This document shows positions 18,270 to 28,272 of a DNA stretch of 64,000 nt, in pieces. A program made the translations under genes and the position numbers. Location: assembly GCF_031082405.1 (NCBI RefSeq), contig NZ_JAVHJU010000025.1, forward strand, positions 62,001-126,000. Direction: 5' to 3'. Source of the DNA: Amycolatopsis sp. A133 (GTDB lineage Bacteria; Actinomycetota; Actinomycetes; Mycobacteriales; Pseudonocardiaceae). Under the pieces are notes generated by a model, which was not told where the DNA came from, made no database searches, and saw only the letters and a list, made by a program, of their open reading frames with translations. Position 1 is the stretch's first letter, and each line of letters begins with the position of its first letter.

Positions 18270-18488
18270 ACCTCACCTCGGCCGCGGCCCCTGCCAGGGC
18301 CGCGGACTCCTGGGACGAGCCCGGAACAGTACGGGAACTGCACGTAGTCCGCGTCCGGCAATAAATACGGATTCGACCGGCGACTTTCGTCGGTTACGGA
18401 CATTCGCCGAGAACTCGGACAATATTCGAGTTCGGTCCCCACCGGCTTTTCCCCCGCGCGGTTCTCCCCCGCGCGAAAAGGAGTGAGC

Positions 18489-19205
18489 GTGAAATTCGGC
18501 AAGTTCGTCCTGCTGGCCGCGAGCACCGCACTGGCCGTCGTCGGCCTCGGCGGTCCGGCGGCCGCCGACAGCACCCCGCAGGCCCAGCCGTCGATCATCG
18601 GCGGCAGCACCGCCACGAGCGGCCCCTGGGCGGCCCGGCTGTTCGTCAACGGCCAGCAGAACTGCACCGCGACCATCATCGCGCCGCAGTACATCCTCAC
18701 CGCCAAGCACTGCGTCAGCAGCTCCGGCACCTACACCTTCCGCATCGGCAGCCTGGACCAGTCCAGCGGCGGGACGATGGCCACCGGCTCCACCATCACC
18801 CGCTACCCGGGCTCCGCCGACCTGGCGATCGTCCGGCTCACCACCTCGGTGAACGCCACCTACTCGCCGCTGGGCAGTGTCGGTGACGTCTCGGTCGGCC
18901 AGAACGTCTCGGTCTACGGCTGGGGCGCGACCAGCCAGTGCGGCTCCGAGATCAACTGCCAGTCGCGGTACCTGAAGGTCGCGACCGTGCGGGTGAACTC
19001 GATCAGCTGCAGCGACTACAACGGCGGCGTCGCCGTGTGCGCGAACCGCGTCAACGGCATCACCGCCGGCGGCGACTCCGGCGGCCCGATGTTCGCCTCC
19101 GGCCGCCAGGTCGGCGTCGCGTCGACCAGCGACCGGGTCAACAACACCGCGTACACGAACATCACGCGTTATCGCAGCTGGATTTCGCAGGTGGCCGGAG
19201 TCTGA
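18489..19205 (+). CDS. Secreted trypsin-like serine protease (S1 family)
   Basis: 238 residues. The GTG at 18489 is preferred over the one at 18483 because AAAAGGAG (18477-18483) then has normal spacing. A signal peptide ends near GGPAAADS, a short propeptide precedes IIGGS, and the triad is His in TAKHC, Asp in ADLAIVRL and Ser in GGDSGGP. Paired cysteines suit an extracellular enzyme. Bacterial trypsin-like proteases of this kind degrade external protein. It is monocistronic, ending at a strong terminator. Confidence 0.95.
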   Translation: MKFGKFVLLAASTALAVVGLGGPAAADSTPQAQPSIIGGSTATSGPWAARLFVNGQQNCTATIIAPQYILTAKHCVSSSGTYTFRIGSLDQSSGGTMATGSTITRYPGSADLAIVRLTTSVNATYSPLGSVGDVSVGQNVSVYGWGATSQCGSEINCQSRYLKVATVRVNSISCSDYNGGVAVCANRVNGITAGGDSGGPMFASGRQVGVASTSDRVNNTAYTNITRYRSWISQVAGV

Positions 19206-19226
19206 TTCCGAAACCCCCGGAAGACC

Positions 19227-19260
19227 GAAAAGGGCCCGGCCGCACCGCCGGGCCCTTTTC
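19227..19260. terminator. Perfect hairpin terminator after the S1 protease
   Basis: GAAAAGGGCCCGGC (19227-19240) pairs with GCCGGGCCCTTTTC (19247-19260) around a 6-nt loop, a perfect 14-bp stem flanked by A and T runs. It also serves the convergent gene ending at 19273. Confidence 0.85.
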
Positions 19261-19272
19261 CTTTCAGCGACG

Positions 19273-20574
19273 TCAGGACGTCGAAATGTCGTCGAGCTGT
19301 TCGGCGGCGGGCCGCACCGGGTAGAGGTCGCCGCCCGGCTCGACCGGCACCCGCGGCAAGGCCGTCCGCGCCGCCCGGTCACCGGCGTCGGCGGCCGCGT
19401 GCAGGACGTCCAGTGCCGCGTACGGCCGGAAGTCCAGCTCCGGGTACGGCCAGGCGGACTGCCCCTGCGTGGCGCCCGGGATCAGGAAGTCGACCGCGGC
19501 GAACAGCGTCGCCCCGCTCGGCGCGGTGTAGTGCCACAGGTCGACGCCGACGTGCTCGCCGATCTGCGCGAGCCGGGTCAGCGCGACCAGGTTGAACGCC
19601 GAGTAGTGCCAGCTGCGGGTCCGGCTCGCCTCCTGCGGCTGGTAGCCGGTGGCTTCGATTTGCGGCGCGATCCGCTTCGGCCCGGCGTCCCGCGCGATGG
19701 CCGCGGCCAGGTCGCGCCGGCCCGTGCCGAGGGCGAGCGCGGCGACGAGCATGTCGTAGAAGCTGCCGTGGTTGTTCTGGGCCTTGGCTTCGTCGGTCCC
19801 GTTCTTGCTGGTGCGCAGCCAGTCCAGGAACTGCGTGTACCAGCCGGTCATGCCGGCCTGGTCGGTCTTCGTCCAGCCAGGAGCGCCGGTGGCCAGGATG
19901 GCGGTGGCGTCGACGACCTGGCTGAGCGTGTAGGAGAACTCGATGATGCCGATGCCGCGGCCGTCGACCTTGCACGGGATGCCCTGCGCGAAGTTCATGT
20001 TCGGGTTCATCTTCGTGGCCGCGTCGAGGAACCACGTGCGCAGGTCGAGCGCCGCGCGCTGGGCGTACCGCGCGTCCCCGGTGTAGTACCAGGCGAGCGC
20101 GAGCCGGTAGATCGCGGCGAAGGCCTTGCCGCGGTAGGCGTGGTCGGTGATCTCGTCCACGATCGGGTTGCGCTGGCCGTCGCGCTGCACGAACGGGCAG
20201 CCCCACGGGTTCTCGGCGGTCGGCTGCGTGGTCGGCCACCAGTAGGGCGCCAGGCTGAGGTAGTCGTGCTTGTCCCCGCTGGGTGGGACCTGTTTCTTCG
20301 ACGTGACACTCCACGGCCCCGCCGTCAGATCGGTTCTCGCGGCGGCGAGGAGGTTGTTCAGCGCGGTGCGAGACGTCTTTTCGCCGACGAGAGCGGCCAA
20401 CTTGGTGCGAAGCAGCTGCTTGCCGTCGAGAACGGCGGTCGGGGGCGCGCACACCGGCCCGATGACCGGGACGGTGCAGCCGGTGGGACGCGACGCGGCT
20501 TCGGCCGGCGCGGCAGAAGAAGCGACGAGGCCGAGCGCAGCGAGCGCGGCCACGACGGTGTGGCGGAAAACCAT
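19273..20574 (-). CDS. Secreted alginate-lyase-family protein (PL5-like)
   Basis: 433 residues from ATG 20574 (GGAGCGG upstream); an upstream in-frame start at 20631 lacks support. A signal peptide (TVVAALAALGLVASSAAPAEA) is followed by an (alpha/alpha)-toroid domain with SLAPYWWPTTQ, NNHGSFYDMLVAALAL (catalytic-type Asn/His) and RTRSWHYSAFNL. These are conserved in the alginate lyase family PF05426. Expected role is beta-elimination of an extracellular uronic-acid polysaccharide; the true substrate in actinomycetes is unknown. Confidence 0.87.
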   Translation of the reverse strand: MVFRHTVVAALAALGLVASSAAPAEAASRPTGCTVPVIGPVCAPPTAVLDGKQLLRTKLAALVGEKTSRTALNNLLAAARTDLTAGPWSVTSKKQVPPSGDKHDYLSLAPYWWPTTQPTAENPWGCPFVQRDGQRNPIVDEITDHAYRGKAFAAIYRLALAWYYTGDARYAQRAALDLRTWFLDAATKMNPNMNFAQGIPCKVDGRGIGIIEFSYTLSQVVDATAILATGAPGWTKTDQAGMTGWYTQFLDWLRTSKNGTDEAKAQNNHGSFYDMLVAALALGTGRRDLAAAIARDAGPKRIAPQIEATGYQPQEASRTRSWHYSAFNLVALTRLAQIGEHVGVDLWHYTAPSGATLFAAVDFLIPGATQGQSAWPYPELDFRPYAALDVLHAAADAGDRAARTALPRVPVEPGGDLYPVRPAAEQLDDISTS

Positions 20575-20679
20575 GTCCGCTCCATTCACAAATATGAACA
20601 CCAAACCTGTGAGTGAATGAAGAGTACGCATGTGAACATCACAAAGGCAATGGTTGGTCTAGACCGAAGCGGCGAGATC

Positions 20680-21189
20680 TCAGCCGGGGAAGTCCCGAGG
20701 CCGGAAGAAGGCGACGAGCCGGGCCGTGCGCAGGGCGTCCCACGGATCCGTCGTGGCCAGCACGGCCGCGGCGCCGGTCGGGAACTTGGTCTGGACCGGC
20801 CGGGTCTCTTCCCCAAGACCGGCGAGGTACAGGGTCACGTCGCTGACCCCGGGCTCGTGCCCGACCAGCGCGAGCGTCGTGACGTCGGGCGGCGTCCGGC
20901 GGGCGGCGTTCAGCAGTTCGGGGACGTCGGCGCCGTAAAGGTCGTCGTCGTACTCGACGGGCGGCGGGGCGGGAAGTTCGTCGCTGACGCGCTGCCACGT
21001 CTCCCGGGTGCGCCGGGCGGTGGAGCAGACGACCAGCTCGGGAACGTGCCCCTCCTCGGTCAGCCACCGGCCGAGCCTGGGCGCGTCGCGGACGCCGCGG
21101 GGCGCGAGGGGCCGTTCGTGGTCGGGGAGGCCGTCCGCCCAGTCCGACTTGGCGTGCCGGAGAACGATGAGCCACCTGGTCGCGTCCAT
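20680..21189 (-). CDS. SixA-type histidine phosphatase
   Basis: 169-residue histidine phosphatase of the SixA/RHG branch. It begins MDATRWLIVLRHAKSDW with the catalytic RH(A) motif, contains STARRTRETW and ends its core with LVGHEPGVSD, which provides the second catalytic His. The family removes phosphate from small molecules or phosphohistidine. ATG 21189 is used; longer frames extend into unlikely sequence. Confidence 0.88.
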   Translation of the reverse strand: MDATRWLIVLRHAKSDWADGLPDHERPLAPRGVRDAPRLGRWLTEEGHVPELVVCSTARRTRETWQRVSDELPAPPPVEYDDDLYGADVPELLNAARRTPPDVTTLALVGHEPGVSDVTLYLAGLGEETRPVQTKFPTGAAAVLATTDPWDALRTARLVAFFRPRDFPG

Positions 21190-21512
21190 GCCCGTCACCC
21201 TAATGGCGAAGTGGCCGTGGACGCACATGTACCCGATCGTGTTGCAAAAACCCTCGGACCTCATTGCGTTGTAGCTATATCGGGTGAATCGACGAAGCTG
21301 CGCCGAAGGTGCAACTGTTCGGCTCGGTGAATAAAAGACCGCTGGTCGGTGCCATGACCAGGACGCTCGCATCGATCGAATTCCGATTCGCCGCGCCCGG
21401 GAAGCGGGGTAAGGACGGAGCGGTGAATGGCTTGCGGTTATGGTGGAGCGGCCGAATCGGTGTGATTGAACGCAGTCGGCGGAAGAGCCGGTGAACAGGT
21501 GGGATCGCGATC

Positions 21513-22331
21513 GTGACCAGTGCGACGAAGCGAGGAGACGACACGGCGAACGCCGGTCGGATCCTCGTGCGCGCGCTGGTAGTGGTCGGCGGCGCCGCTG
21601 CGGTTTCGGCGCTCGCGTGGCTGACGGCCACGGCTTCGGCCAGCACCGTCACTCAGGTCGCGGACGGGCCGATCGGGTCCGCTGCCCCGGCCGTGGTGAC
21701 CACCATCGGCGACGCGCAGCCGCCCGTGCTTTTGCAGGTGACGGACGCCGTTCCCGTGGTACGCGACGCTGCGACGCCCGCCCTGGCCCGTACGCGCGAA
21801 CTGTCCGGAGCAGCTGCGCACACAGCCCGGCTGGCCGACGTGCTCAAAACGAGCGCGGTGCCCGCTACCGTCCTCGCGGTCGGGCGCATTGCCGCCACCG
21901 CGACCGACCTGACGGGATTGGCCGAGCCGGCCGACAGCCCTCGCGACTACGTCGAACCGCCGGTTGCCGGTACCGATGCCGCGGGGCCGGACGACCTCAC
22001 CCGCGCTCCGGCGAACAGCACCCCGCGGGAAGGATCAGCCGGCCGCTCCTCGGTGGCGATCCCGGTTCGCGCGGCCACAACCGCGATCGCCGGTCCGCTG
22101 CACACCGACGCCCGGTCCGATCACGGCGCAAGCGGGTTCGCCGGACAGTGGTGGCTGCCGTCCTGCGTGGTTCCGCCCACTGCCGGTCTGAGCTCCGGCC
22201 ACGACCGCAGTTGCGGTGACGTGGTGCAGCCGCCTTCCGCGGAGCACCCGCAGCCCTCGCACCGCCGGAACCGCGTGCTGCACCAAGCCGTGGCATCGGC
22301 GGAAATCCAGCCCGGCGTCACACCGGACTGA
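21513..22331 (+). CDS. Hypothetical secreted or membrane-anchored protein
   Basis: 272 residues from a GTG at 21513. One hydrophobic N-terminal segment (ALVVVGGAAAVSALAWLTATASAS) is a signal or anchor. The rest is Ala/Pro/Thr-rich and low in complexity, with two Cys in the C-terminal third (LPSCVVP and HDRSCGD). I do not recognise a family. It precedes another secreted Ala/Pro-rich protein on the same strand, and the two may both be envelope proteins. Confidence 0.6.
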   Translation: MTSATKRGDDTANAGRILVRALVVVGGAAAVSALAWLTATASASTVTQVADGPIGSAAPAVVTTIGDAQPPVLLQVTDAVPVVRDAATPALARTRELSGAAAHTARLADVLKTSAVPATVLAVGRIAATATDLTGLAEPADSPRDYVEPPVAGTDAAGPDDLTRAPANSTPREGSAGRSSVAIPVRAATTAIAGPLHTDARSDHGASGFAGQWWLPSCVVPPTAGLSSGHDRSCGDVVQPPSAEHPQPSHRRNRVLHQAVASAEIQPGVTPD

Positions 22332-22482
22332 TACACCCCTGGCCTTTTCGGCCCGGCAAGCCCGCGCCTGCTCGCGTCGGGCGTGTTCACGGTTGATCCC
22401 TACCGGCTTTCTGCCGGTGTGTCCTTTCGCATTCAGCGAACGTTTTTCACCTTTCCCTTGTGTTCTCGAAGGAGTATTTGTC

Positions 22483-23337
22483 ATGCGAATCCAGACGAAG
22501 CGCACCCTGCAGGTTGCTTTGCTCAGCGGTGGCCTGCTGACGGTCGGCACCGGCGTCGCCTCCGCGGCCGAGGTCGTCGACCCCGGAGTGCCCGCTTCGC
22601 CGGTGGACCAGCTCGTCCCGAATTCCGGGCTTCCCGGTGTCGCGGACACGGTGAACGGCGCCACCGACGAACTTCAGGCGGCCTCGACCGGCGTGGATCT
22701 GCAGCACCCGGCCCAGGCCCTCGGCACGGTGCTGCCCCTCGGCGCCCAGCAGCAGCGTCCCGCCCCGGTCCTGCACACGGTTCCGCTTCACCTGCTCCAG
22801 TACCTTCCGGCGCCGAGCGCCGCGGTCGACGGCGAGCTGCCGGAACCGGACCTCAACGCGCCGCTGGGCAGTGAGCTGGCGGCCACCGAAATGCCCGTTC
22901 TCCCGGCCACCGTGCCGCTGACGGCCGCGGCGGACGCCGAGCCGGCCCGGGCCACGGTCGACCGCGAGCTGCCGACGCTGCCGCTGCACGGAACCGTCTC
23001 CACCCGGCCCCTCGACTTCAAAGAGGGCACCCGGGTCACCGGCCTGAACACCGCCGCGGCCCAGCCGGGGGCGCCGGCCAACGACCGTCGCGCGGACGCC
23101 CCCGCGGCGGGGCTTCCGTTGCTGGGCGGGCTGCTGCCGAGCACCGGCGGAGTTCTCCCGGCGCTGAACGGGGTGGCCGACGTGACCCAGCTGGCCTCGC
23201 TCGCCGGGCTGACCCAGCTGACCGGCAGCACACCGCTGACCCAGGCCGGGCGCTACAACACCGGCGCGGTCACCGCCCCGCCGACCCAGCACGCTCCGGC
23301 CACCCTCGGGTCGCCGACCGCGCTCCTGGGCAAGTAA
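22483..23337 (+). CDS. Hypothetical secreted Leu/Pro/Ala-rich protein
   Basis: 284 residues from ATG 22483 with a clear GAAGGAG site. A signal peptide cleaves near GVASAAE. The mature part is rich in Leu, Pro and Ala, lacks Cys, and has short glycine-leucine stretches toward the end (LPLLGGLLPSTGGVLPAL and LASLAGLTQLTG). This resembles actinomycete secreted surface proteins without catalytic domains. No function assigned. Confidence 0.7.
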   Translation: MRIQTKRTLQVALLSGGLLTVGTGVASAAEVVDPGVPASPVDQLVPNSGLPGVADTVNGATDELQAASTGVDLQHPAQALGTVLPLGAQQQRPAPVLHTVPLHLLQYLPAPSAAVDGELPEPDLNAPLGSELAATEMPVLPATVPLTAAADAEPARATVDRELPTLPLHGTVSTRPLDFKEGTRVTGLNTAAAQPGAPANDRRADAPAAGLPLLGGLLPSTGGVLPALNGVADVTQLASLAGLTQLTGSTPLTQAGRYNTGAVTAPPTQHAPATLGSPTALLGK

Positions 23338-23357
23338 CAGCACAGCTCACCCCACGT

Positions 23358-23391
23358 TGAGGGCCGGAGGCACGCATGCCTCCGGCCCTCA
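23358..23391. terminator. Perfect hairpin terminator
   Basis: TGAGGGCCGGAGGCA (23358-23372) pairs exactly with TGCCTCCGGCCCTCA (23377-23391) around CGCA. It ends the secreted-protein gene and faces the convergent SDR gene. Confidence 0.8.
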
Positions 23392-23438
23392 GTTATGTCC
23401 GCTGCCGCTCGAAGAGGCCCCCGATCTCCCGGGCCGCG

Positions 23439-24377
23439 CTAACGCGACGCGCCCGCACGCTCCAACAGCTCGATGGTCGCCTCCCACAGGCGCCGCTCGC
23501 GATCGCGGTCGTGGGCGACCGGCCGCACCTCCACCGGCTTGGTCTTGACCACGAACGCGCCGCCACGCAGGTTTGCCCACTTGTCGTCGAGGGCCATCGC
23601 GGCCAGCAGCGGCCCCGAACGCCGCGGCGTCGACACGCCCGGAATCCGGCCCACGGCCCGGCTGATCGCCTGGAGTGCCGCGGGTGCGCCGCGGCCCAGC
23701 GCGGTGCCGGGCATCCAGCCCGGTTCGAACACCGACACGCTGATCCCGGCGCCGGCTCGGCGCTGCAGCTCGTGGGCGTAGTACAGGATCGCCAGCTTGG
23801 CGTTGGAATACGCGACACCGGAGGCGGCCATACCCGGCTCTTGCCCACCGGCAGCCGGGCGCGCCAACAAGACGGGATCGGCCCACTCGGCTTCGGGCAC
23901 GTGCAGCAGCTTGCGCCAGAAGTTGGCGTGATAGGTGTTCGATCCGACGAGCACGACCCGAGCCGGGGCGGTGAAGGAGCCGAGCAGGTCTCCGATCAGC
24001 TGGGCGTGCGCCAGGTAGTTGACGGCGAAGGTCAGTTCGTAACCGTCCGACGAGGACTGCCGGGTGTCGGCCGACATGACGCCGGCGTTGGCGACCAACG
24101 CTCGCAGCGGCCGGACGACGCCGTCGGCGAGCAGGCCGCGCGCGGTGGCCGCGGCCGCACGGACGTCGGCCAGGCTCGCCAGGTCGCAGCCGATCTCGTG
24201 GACGCGCGCACCGAGGGCGCGGGCCTCCTCCGCGACCGCGGTCAGGTCGCGGCCGGCGCGGCCGACGAGCAGCAGGTCGGGTCGCTGCCCCTCATGGCGG
24301 CCGGCCATGGCCAGCACGGCGTGGCGGCCCAGGTTGCGCGTCGGGCCGGTGATCAGCACGGTTCCGGGTTCGGTCAT
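23439..24377 (-). CDS. Short-chain dehydrogenase/reductase
   Basis: 312-residue SDR from ATG 24377. The NAD(P)-binding loop is TGPTRNLG, a variant of TGxxxGxG, and the active site has NAG (VANAGVMS) and YSNAK (Tyr-x3-Lys). The extended C-terminus resembles protochlorophyllide-reductase-like or retinol-dehydrogenase-like SDRs. It is divergent from an XRE regulator with only ~100 bp between, so it is probably the regulator's target. Substrate unknown. Confidence 0.86.
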   Translation of the reverse strand: MTEPGTVLITGPTRNLGRHAVLAMAGRHEGQRPDLLLVGRAGRDLTAVAEEARALGARVHEIGCDLASLADVRAAAATARGLLADGVVRPLRALVANAGVMSADTRQSSSDGYELTFAVNYLAHAQLIGDLLGSFTAPARVVLVGSNTYHANFWRKLLHVPEAEWADPVLLARPAAGGQEPGMAASGVAYSNAKLAILYYAHELQRRAGAGISVSVFEPGWMPGTALGRGAPAALQAISRAVGRIPGVSTPRRSGPLLAAMALDDKWANLRGGAFVVKTKPVEVRPVAHDRDRERRLWEATIELLERAGASR

Positions 24378-24479
24378 GGCCCCAGCCTGCGGGAACAGCC
24401 GCACGGCAGGCAGTCGTCCGGTTTTCGTAGGACTGCCAGGGCCAGGACAACCCAGGCGGACCCGAGGAGACTGGGCAGC

Positions 24480-25325
24480 GTGGAAGCGTGGGAGTTCGGC
24501 CGGACGGTACGCCGCTGGCGCGACCGGATGACACCCGAAACCGTCGGCGTGCCGGTGGGCCGCCGACGCCGGGCCGACGGGTTGCGCCGCGAAGAGCTGG
24601 CCGCGCTCGCCGGCATCTCGGCCGACTACCTGACCCGCCTCGAGCAAGGACGCGCGACCGCCCCGTCGGCTCAAGTGGTGGAGTCGCTGGCGCGCGCACT
24701 GCGCCTGTCCGACGCCGAACGAGACCTGCTCTACCGGCTGGCCGGGCACGCCGCACCAGGCCCGGACGTCGTGTCGTCACGGGTGTCCCCGAGCGTGCAG
24801 CGGCTGCTCGACCGGCTCTCGCACACCCCGGTGGTCGTTTACGACGCCAGCTGGACACTCGTGCTGGCCAACGCCCCCTACGACGCGCTCATGGGCGACA
24901 CGACCACCTGGCGCGGCTTGGACCGCAACGCCGTCTGGCGCAACGTCGCCCGCCTGCCTTCACGGGTCGTGCACACCTCGCGAGAGCAGGCCGAACACGA
25001 AGCCCGGCTCGTGGCCGACCTGCGCCTGACGGCTTCGCGCTACCCGGCCGACCGCGCGCTGCGGCGCCTGATCGCCGACCTGACCTCCGGCTGCCCGCGC
25101 TTCGCCGAGCTCTGGGACGCCGAAGCACCGCCGCCCCCGGCCGACCCGTCCCGGCGCAAGACCGTCGACCACCCGGCGGTCGGCCGGATCACGTTGGACT
25201 GCGACACGCTGCTCGTCACGCTGGACGACCTGCGCATCACCGTTTACACCGCCGAGCCCGGCACCGAAGACGCCGACCGCCTGGCCCTCGCCGTCGTCTG
25301 TGGCACTCAGTCGCTGCAGTTCTGA
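24480..25325 (+). CDS. XRE-family regulator with MmyB-like C-terminal domain
   Basis: 281 residues from GTG 24480. The N-terminal helix-turn-helix is clear (LRREELAALAGISADYLTRLEQGR), followed by the MmyB-like ligand domain (VVVYDASWTLVLANAPYDALMG). This architecture is common in actinobacteria next to divergent SDR genes, where it acts as a repressor or activator of them. The ligand is unknown, possibly a fatty-acid-like molecule in characterised relatives. Confidence 0.88.
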   Translation: MEAWEFGRTVRRWRDRMTPETVGVPVGRRRRADGLRREELAALAGISADYLTRLEQGRATAPSAQVVESLARALRLSDAERDLLYRLAGHAAPGPDVVSSRVSPSVQRLLDRLSHTPVVVYDASWTLVLANAPYDALMGDTTTWRGLDRNAVWRNVARLPSRVVHTSREQAEHEARLVADLRLTASRYPADRALRRLIADLTSGCPRFAELWDAEAPPPPADPSRRKTVDHPAVGRITLDCDTLLVTLDDLRITVYTAEPGTEDADRLALAVVCGTQSLQF

Positions 25326-25444
25326 GCACGAGTGTCGCGGCAGCGGCCCTCCCTCTCCCGGGAAACGCCTCGCGTGTCATTGTGCGGGCGAGGACGCGGC
25401 GCCCGGCGGGCAGCGGGAGCCGCACGGAGGAGACGGAGCGGGGC

Positions 25445-28192
25445 ATGCAACGACCGGCGCTGCTGGGTCGCGACACAGAGCGCGCCGCACTGGCCGCCCT
25501 GGTCGAGCGCGCCGCCGCCGGCTCGGGCGGCGCGGTGGTCGTCCTCGGCGCACCCGGGATCGGCAAGTCGACGCTCGTCGCCGAGGCGGCGGCGCGGGCT
25601 GCGGGCCACGGGATCCGGGTGCTCACGGCGGTGGGCGTGGAGTCGGAGGAGGACGTCGCCTGCGCCGGCCTGCACCAGCTGGTCCACCAGCTGCGAGACG
25701 GGATCGACGACCTGCCCGGACCGCAACGTGCCGCGCTGCGCGCAGCCGTCGGGCTCGCCGACGAGGCCGTGCCCGACCTCTACCTCGTCGGCCTGGCCGC
25801 GCTGACCCTGCTGTCGGACGCGGCGGTGAAGGCACCGCTGCTGGTGGTCGTCGAGGACGCCCACTGGATGGACCGGGCCAGTCTCGACGTGCTCGGGTTC
25901 GTCGCGCGGCGGATCGAGTCCGACCCCCTCGCCCTGGTCGTCGTCACCCGCGGCCTGGACGACCGGCTCGGCGGTGCCGGGCTGCCCGTGCTGGACCTGG
26001 ACCCGCTGACGGCCGAGGTGTCGGGCGAGCTGCTGGACGCGGTGGCCCCCGGCTTGGGCCAGCAGGTCAGACGGCGGCTGCTGGAGGAGGCGGCCGGGAA
26101 CCCGTTGGCGCTGACCGAGCTGCCGGTCGCACTGCGGTCGGTCGGTGGGGCGTACGCGCTCACGCCGGGTCCGCTGCCCTTGACCGAGCGGCTGGAGCGC
26201 ACCTTCACGGCCCGGGTCTCCCGGCTTCCGGCCGACACCCGGGCGGTGCTGCTCCTCGCGGCCCTCAACGGTGACGGGACGCTGGACGAGTGCCTCGCCG
26301 CCGCGGCCCGGATGCTCGGAACCGCGGTCGACGTCGCCGCCCTCGGGCCGGCGGTCGATGCGGGCCTGGTGGAGGGGTGGGGGATGGTCTTCCGGCACCC
26401 GCTCGTCCGCTCGGCGCTGCACCACGCTGCGACCGCCGCCGAACGACAGGCCGCACACGCCGCGCTCGCCGCTGAGCTCCAGGGGCAGCCCGACCGGCAG
26501 GCGTGGCACCGCGCCGCCGCCACCGCCGGTCCCGACGAGCACGCCGCGCGAGACCTGGACTCCACCGCCGGGCGGGCCCTGCGGCGGGGCGGTGTCGCCG
26601 CGGCCCTGGCCGCGCTGCGGCGAGCGGCGGAGCTGACCGCGGACCCGTCCGCTCGCGCGGACCGGCTGCTGCGCGCGGCCGAGCTCGCCCTGGAGTCGGG
26701 CCAACCGGACGTCGCGGCGCACCTGCTGGCCCAGGCGCGGTCGCTGGACCTCTCGGTCCGGGACCAGGGCCGTGCGGCCTGGGTCGGCATCGCCCTGGTC
26801 GAAGGGTCGGCGCAGGGTGAGGGCACCGCGACCGCCGAGCTGGCCGAGCTGGCCGTCGGGCTCGCCGCCGGCGAGCCCGTGCTGGGGCTGCGCATGCTGT
26901 GGGGCGCGGTCCTGCACTGCTTCTGGGGAGAGCCGGGGCGGGCCGCCCGCCGCCGGGTCGCCGCCGCCGTCGACCGGATGCCGGTGGACGCGGACAACGC
27001 CGACCTGGTGGCCCTGCGGGCGTACTGCGCGCCGGTCGAGCATGGGCGAGCCGTCCTCGAGTCACTGGCCGGGCAGCTGGAGCGTTCGTCCGAGGATCCC
27101 GAGGGCGATCAGCTCTTGGGCGGTGCCGCGGTGACCGTGGGGGCTCCCGCATTGGCGAGCCGGCTGACCGCGAGGTCGCTGGACGCCCTGCGGGCCCAGG
27201 GCCGGCTGTCGATGCTGGCCCGCGCCCTCTGCGTCCAGGCGGGGAGCGCCGCGCGGCTCGGTGACGTGCGCGCCGGCCACCTCGCCGCCGAGGAGGCCGC
27301 CGAACTGGCCCGCGAGACCGGTCAGCCCCTCGTGCACGCGATGGTGCACGCCATCCGCGCCCAGCTCGCCGCCGTCTGCGGCGACCCGCAGGCGGAGGCG
27401 TGGGCAGCGGAGGCGGAGCGCACCGCCCTCCCCGGCGGCGCGCGCCCGGCGCTGGCCATCGTCCAGATGGCCCGCGGGCAGGCCGCCCTCTGCCAGGGGC
27501 GCTACGGCGACGCCTTCGGGCACCTGCGCCGCGTTTTCGACCCGGCCGACCCGGCGTTCCACCCTTGGCTGCGCTTCTACGGCGTCGCCGAACTGGTCGA
27601 AGCGGCCGTGCGCAGCGACTCCGCCGAGGCGGCGCGGGACGTCCTGGAGGAGCTGACCCCGCTCGGCGAGCTGACATCCTCCCCCGCCCTGCTCTGCGGG
27701 CTGCGCCTCGGCCACGCCCTGCTCAGCCCGCCGGCCGCCGCCGAGTCGCGCTACCGGGAGGCCCTCGACGCCGTTCCCGTCGACTGGCCGTTCGAGCGGG
27801 CGCGGGTGCACCTCGCCCTGGGCGAGTGGCTGCGGCGGCACCGGCGCCCCGCGGAGTCCCGCGTCGTCCTGCAGGCCGCACGCGAAGTCTTCGACGCGCT
27901 CGGCGCATCAGCCTGGGTGGAGCGGGCACGCCAAGAGCTGCGCGCCGCGGGCGCGTCCTCCCCTCGCCGGGACCTGGCCGCCGTCGACCGGCTCACCTCG
28001 ACCGAGCTCCACGTCGCCCAGCTCGCCGCGCAGGGGCTGACGAACCGCGAGATCGGCGAACGGCTGTACGTCTCGCCCAGGACGGTGAGCACCCACCTCC
28101 AGCGGATGTTCCCCAAGCTGGGGGTGACCTCCCGCGGCGAGCTCGCGGCGGTGCTGGGCGCCGCGATGACGTATGCCGAAGACGTCGTCTGA
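25445..28192 (+). CDS. LuxR-family ATP-binding regulator (LAL type)
   Basis: 915 residues from ATG 25445. The N-terminal AAA/STAND ATPase has Walker A GAPGIGKST and Walker B region LLVVVEDAHWMD; a long helical repeat region (about 300-830) follows, and the C-terminus has a LuxR helix-turn-helix (LTSTELHVAQLAAQGLTNREIGERL). Such large regulators switch on pathway genes in response to unknown ligands. The two alpha/beta hydrolases downstream on the same strand are likely targets. The in-frame extension upstream of 25445 is noise. Confidence 0.92.
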   Translation: MQRPALLGRDTERAALAALVERAAAGSGGAVVVLGAPGIGKSTLVAEAAARAAGHGIRVLTAVGVESEEDVACAGLHQLVHQLRDGIDDLPGPQRAALRAAVGLADEAVPDLYLVGLAALTLLSDAAVKAPLLVVVEDAHWMDRASLDVLGFVARRIESDPLALVVVTRGLDDRLGGAGLPVLDLDPLTAEVSGELLDAVAPGLGQQVRRRLLEEAAGNPLALTELPVALRSVGGAYALTPGPLPLTERLERTFTARVSRLPADTRAVLLLAALNGDGTLDECLAAAARMLGTAVDVAALGPAVDAGLVEGWGMVFRHPLVRSALHHAATAAERQAAHAALAAELQGQPDRQAWHRAAATAGPDEHAARDLDSTAGRALRRGGVAAALAALRRAAELTADPSARADRLLRAAELALESGQPDVAAHLLAQARSLDLSVRDQGRAAWVGIALVEGSAQGEGTATAELAELAVGLAAGEPVLGLRMLWGAVLHCFWGEPGRAARRRVAAAVDRMPVDADNADLVALRAYCAPVEHGRAVLESLAGQLERSSEDPEGDQLLGGAAVTVGAPALASRLTARSLDALRAQGRLSMLARALCVQAGSAARLGDVRAGHLAAEEAAELARETGQPLVHAMVHAIRAQLAAVCGDPQAEAWAAEAERTALPGGARPALAIVQMARGQAALCQGRYGDAFGHLRRVFDPADPAFHPWLRFYGVAELVEAAVRSDSAEAARDVLEELTPLGELTSSPALLCGLRLGHALLSPPAAAESRYREALDAVPVDWPFERARVHLALGEWLRRHRRPAESRVVLQAAREVFDALGASAWVERARQELRAAGASSPRRDLAAVDRLTSTELHVAQLAAQGLTNREIGERLYVSPRTVSTHLQRMFPKLGVTSRGELAAVLGAAMTYAEDVV

Positions 28193-28272
28193 CGGACGCG
28201 GGGGATCCGGTTCGCTCCCTAGGTTCGTGCCATGCCCGGTCCGCACCCGGCGGACGGGCGGGAAGGCACACC

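Noticed and set aside
24488..25444. Extension of the LAL regulator into the XRE gene
   Set aside because: Overlaps a confident XRE coding region in another frame; the ATP-binding regulator clearly starts at MQRPALLGRD.
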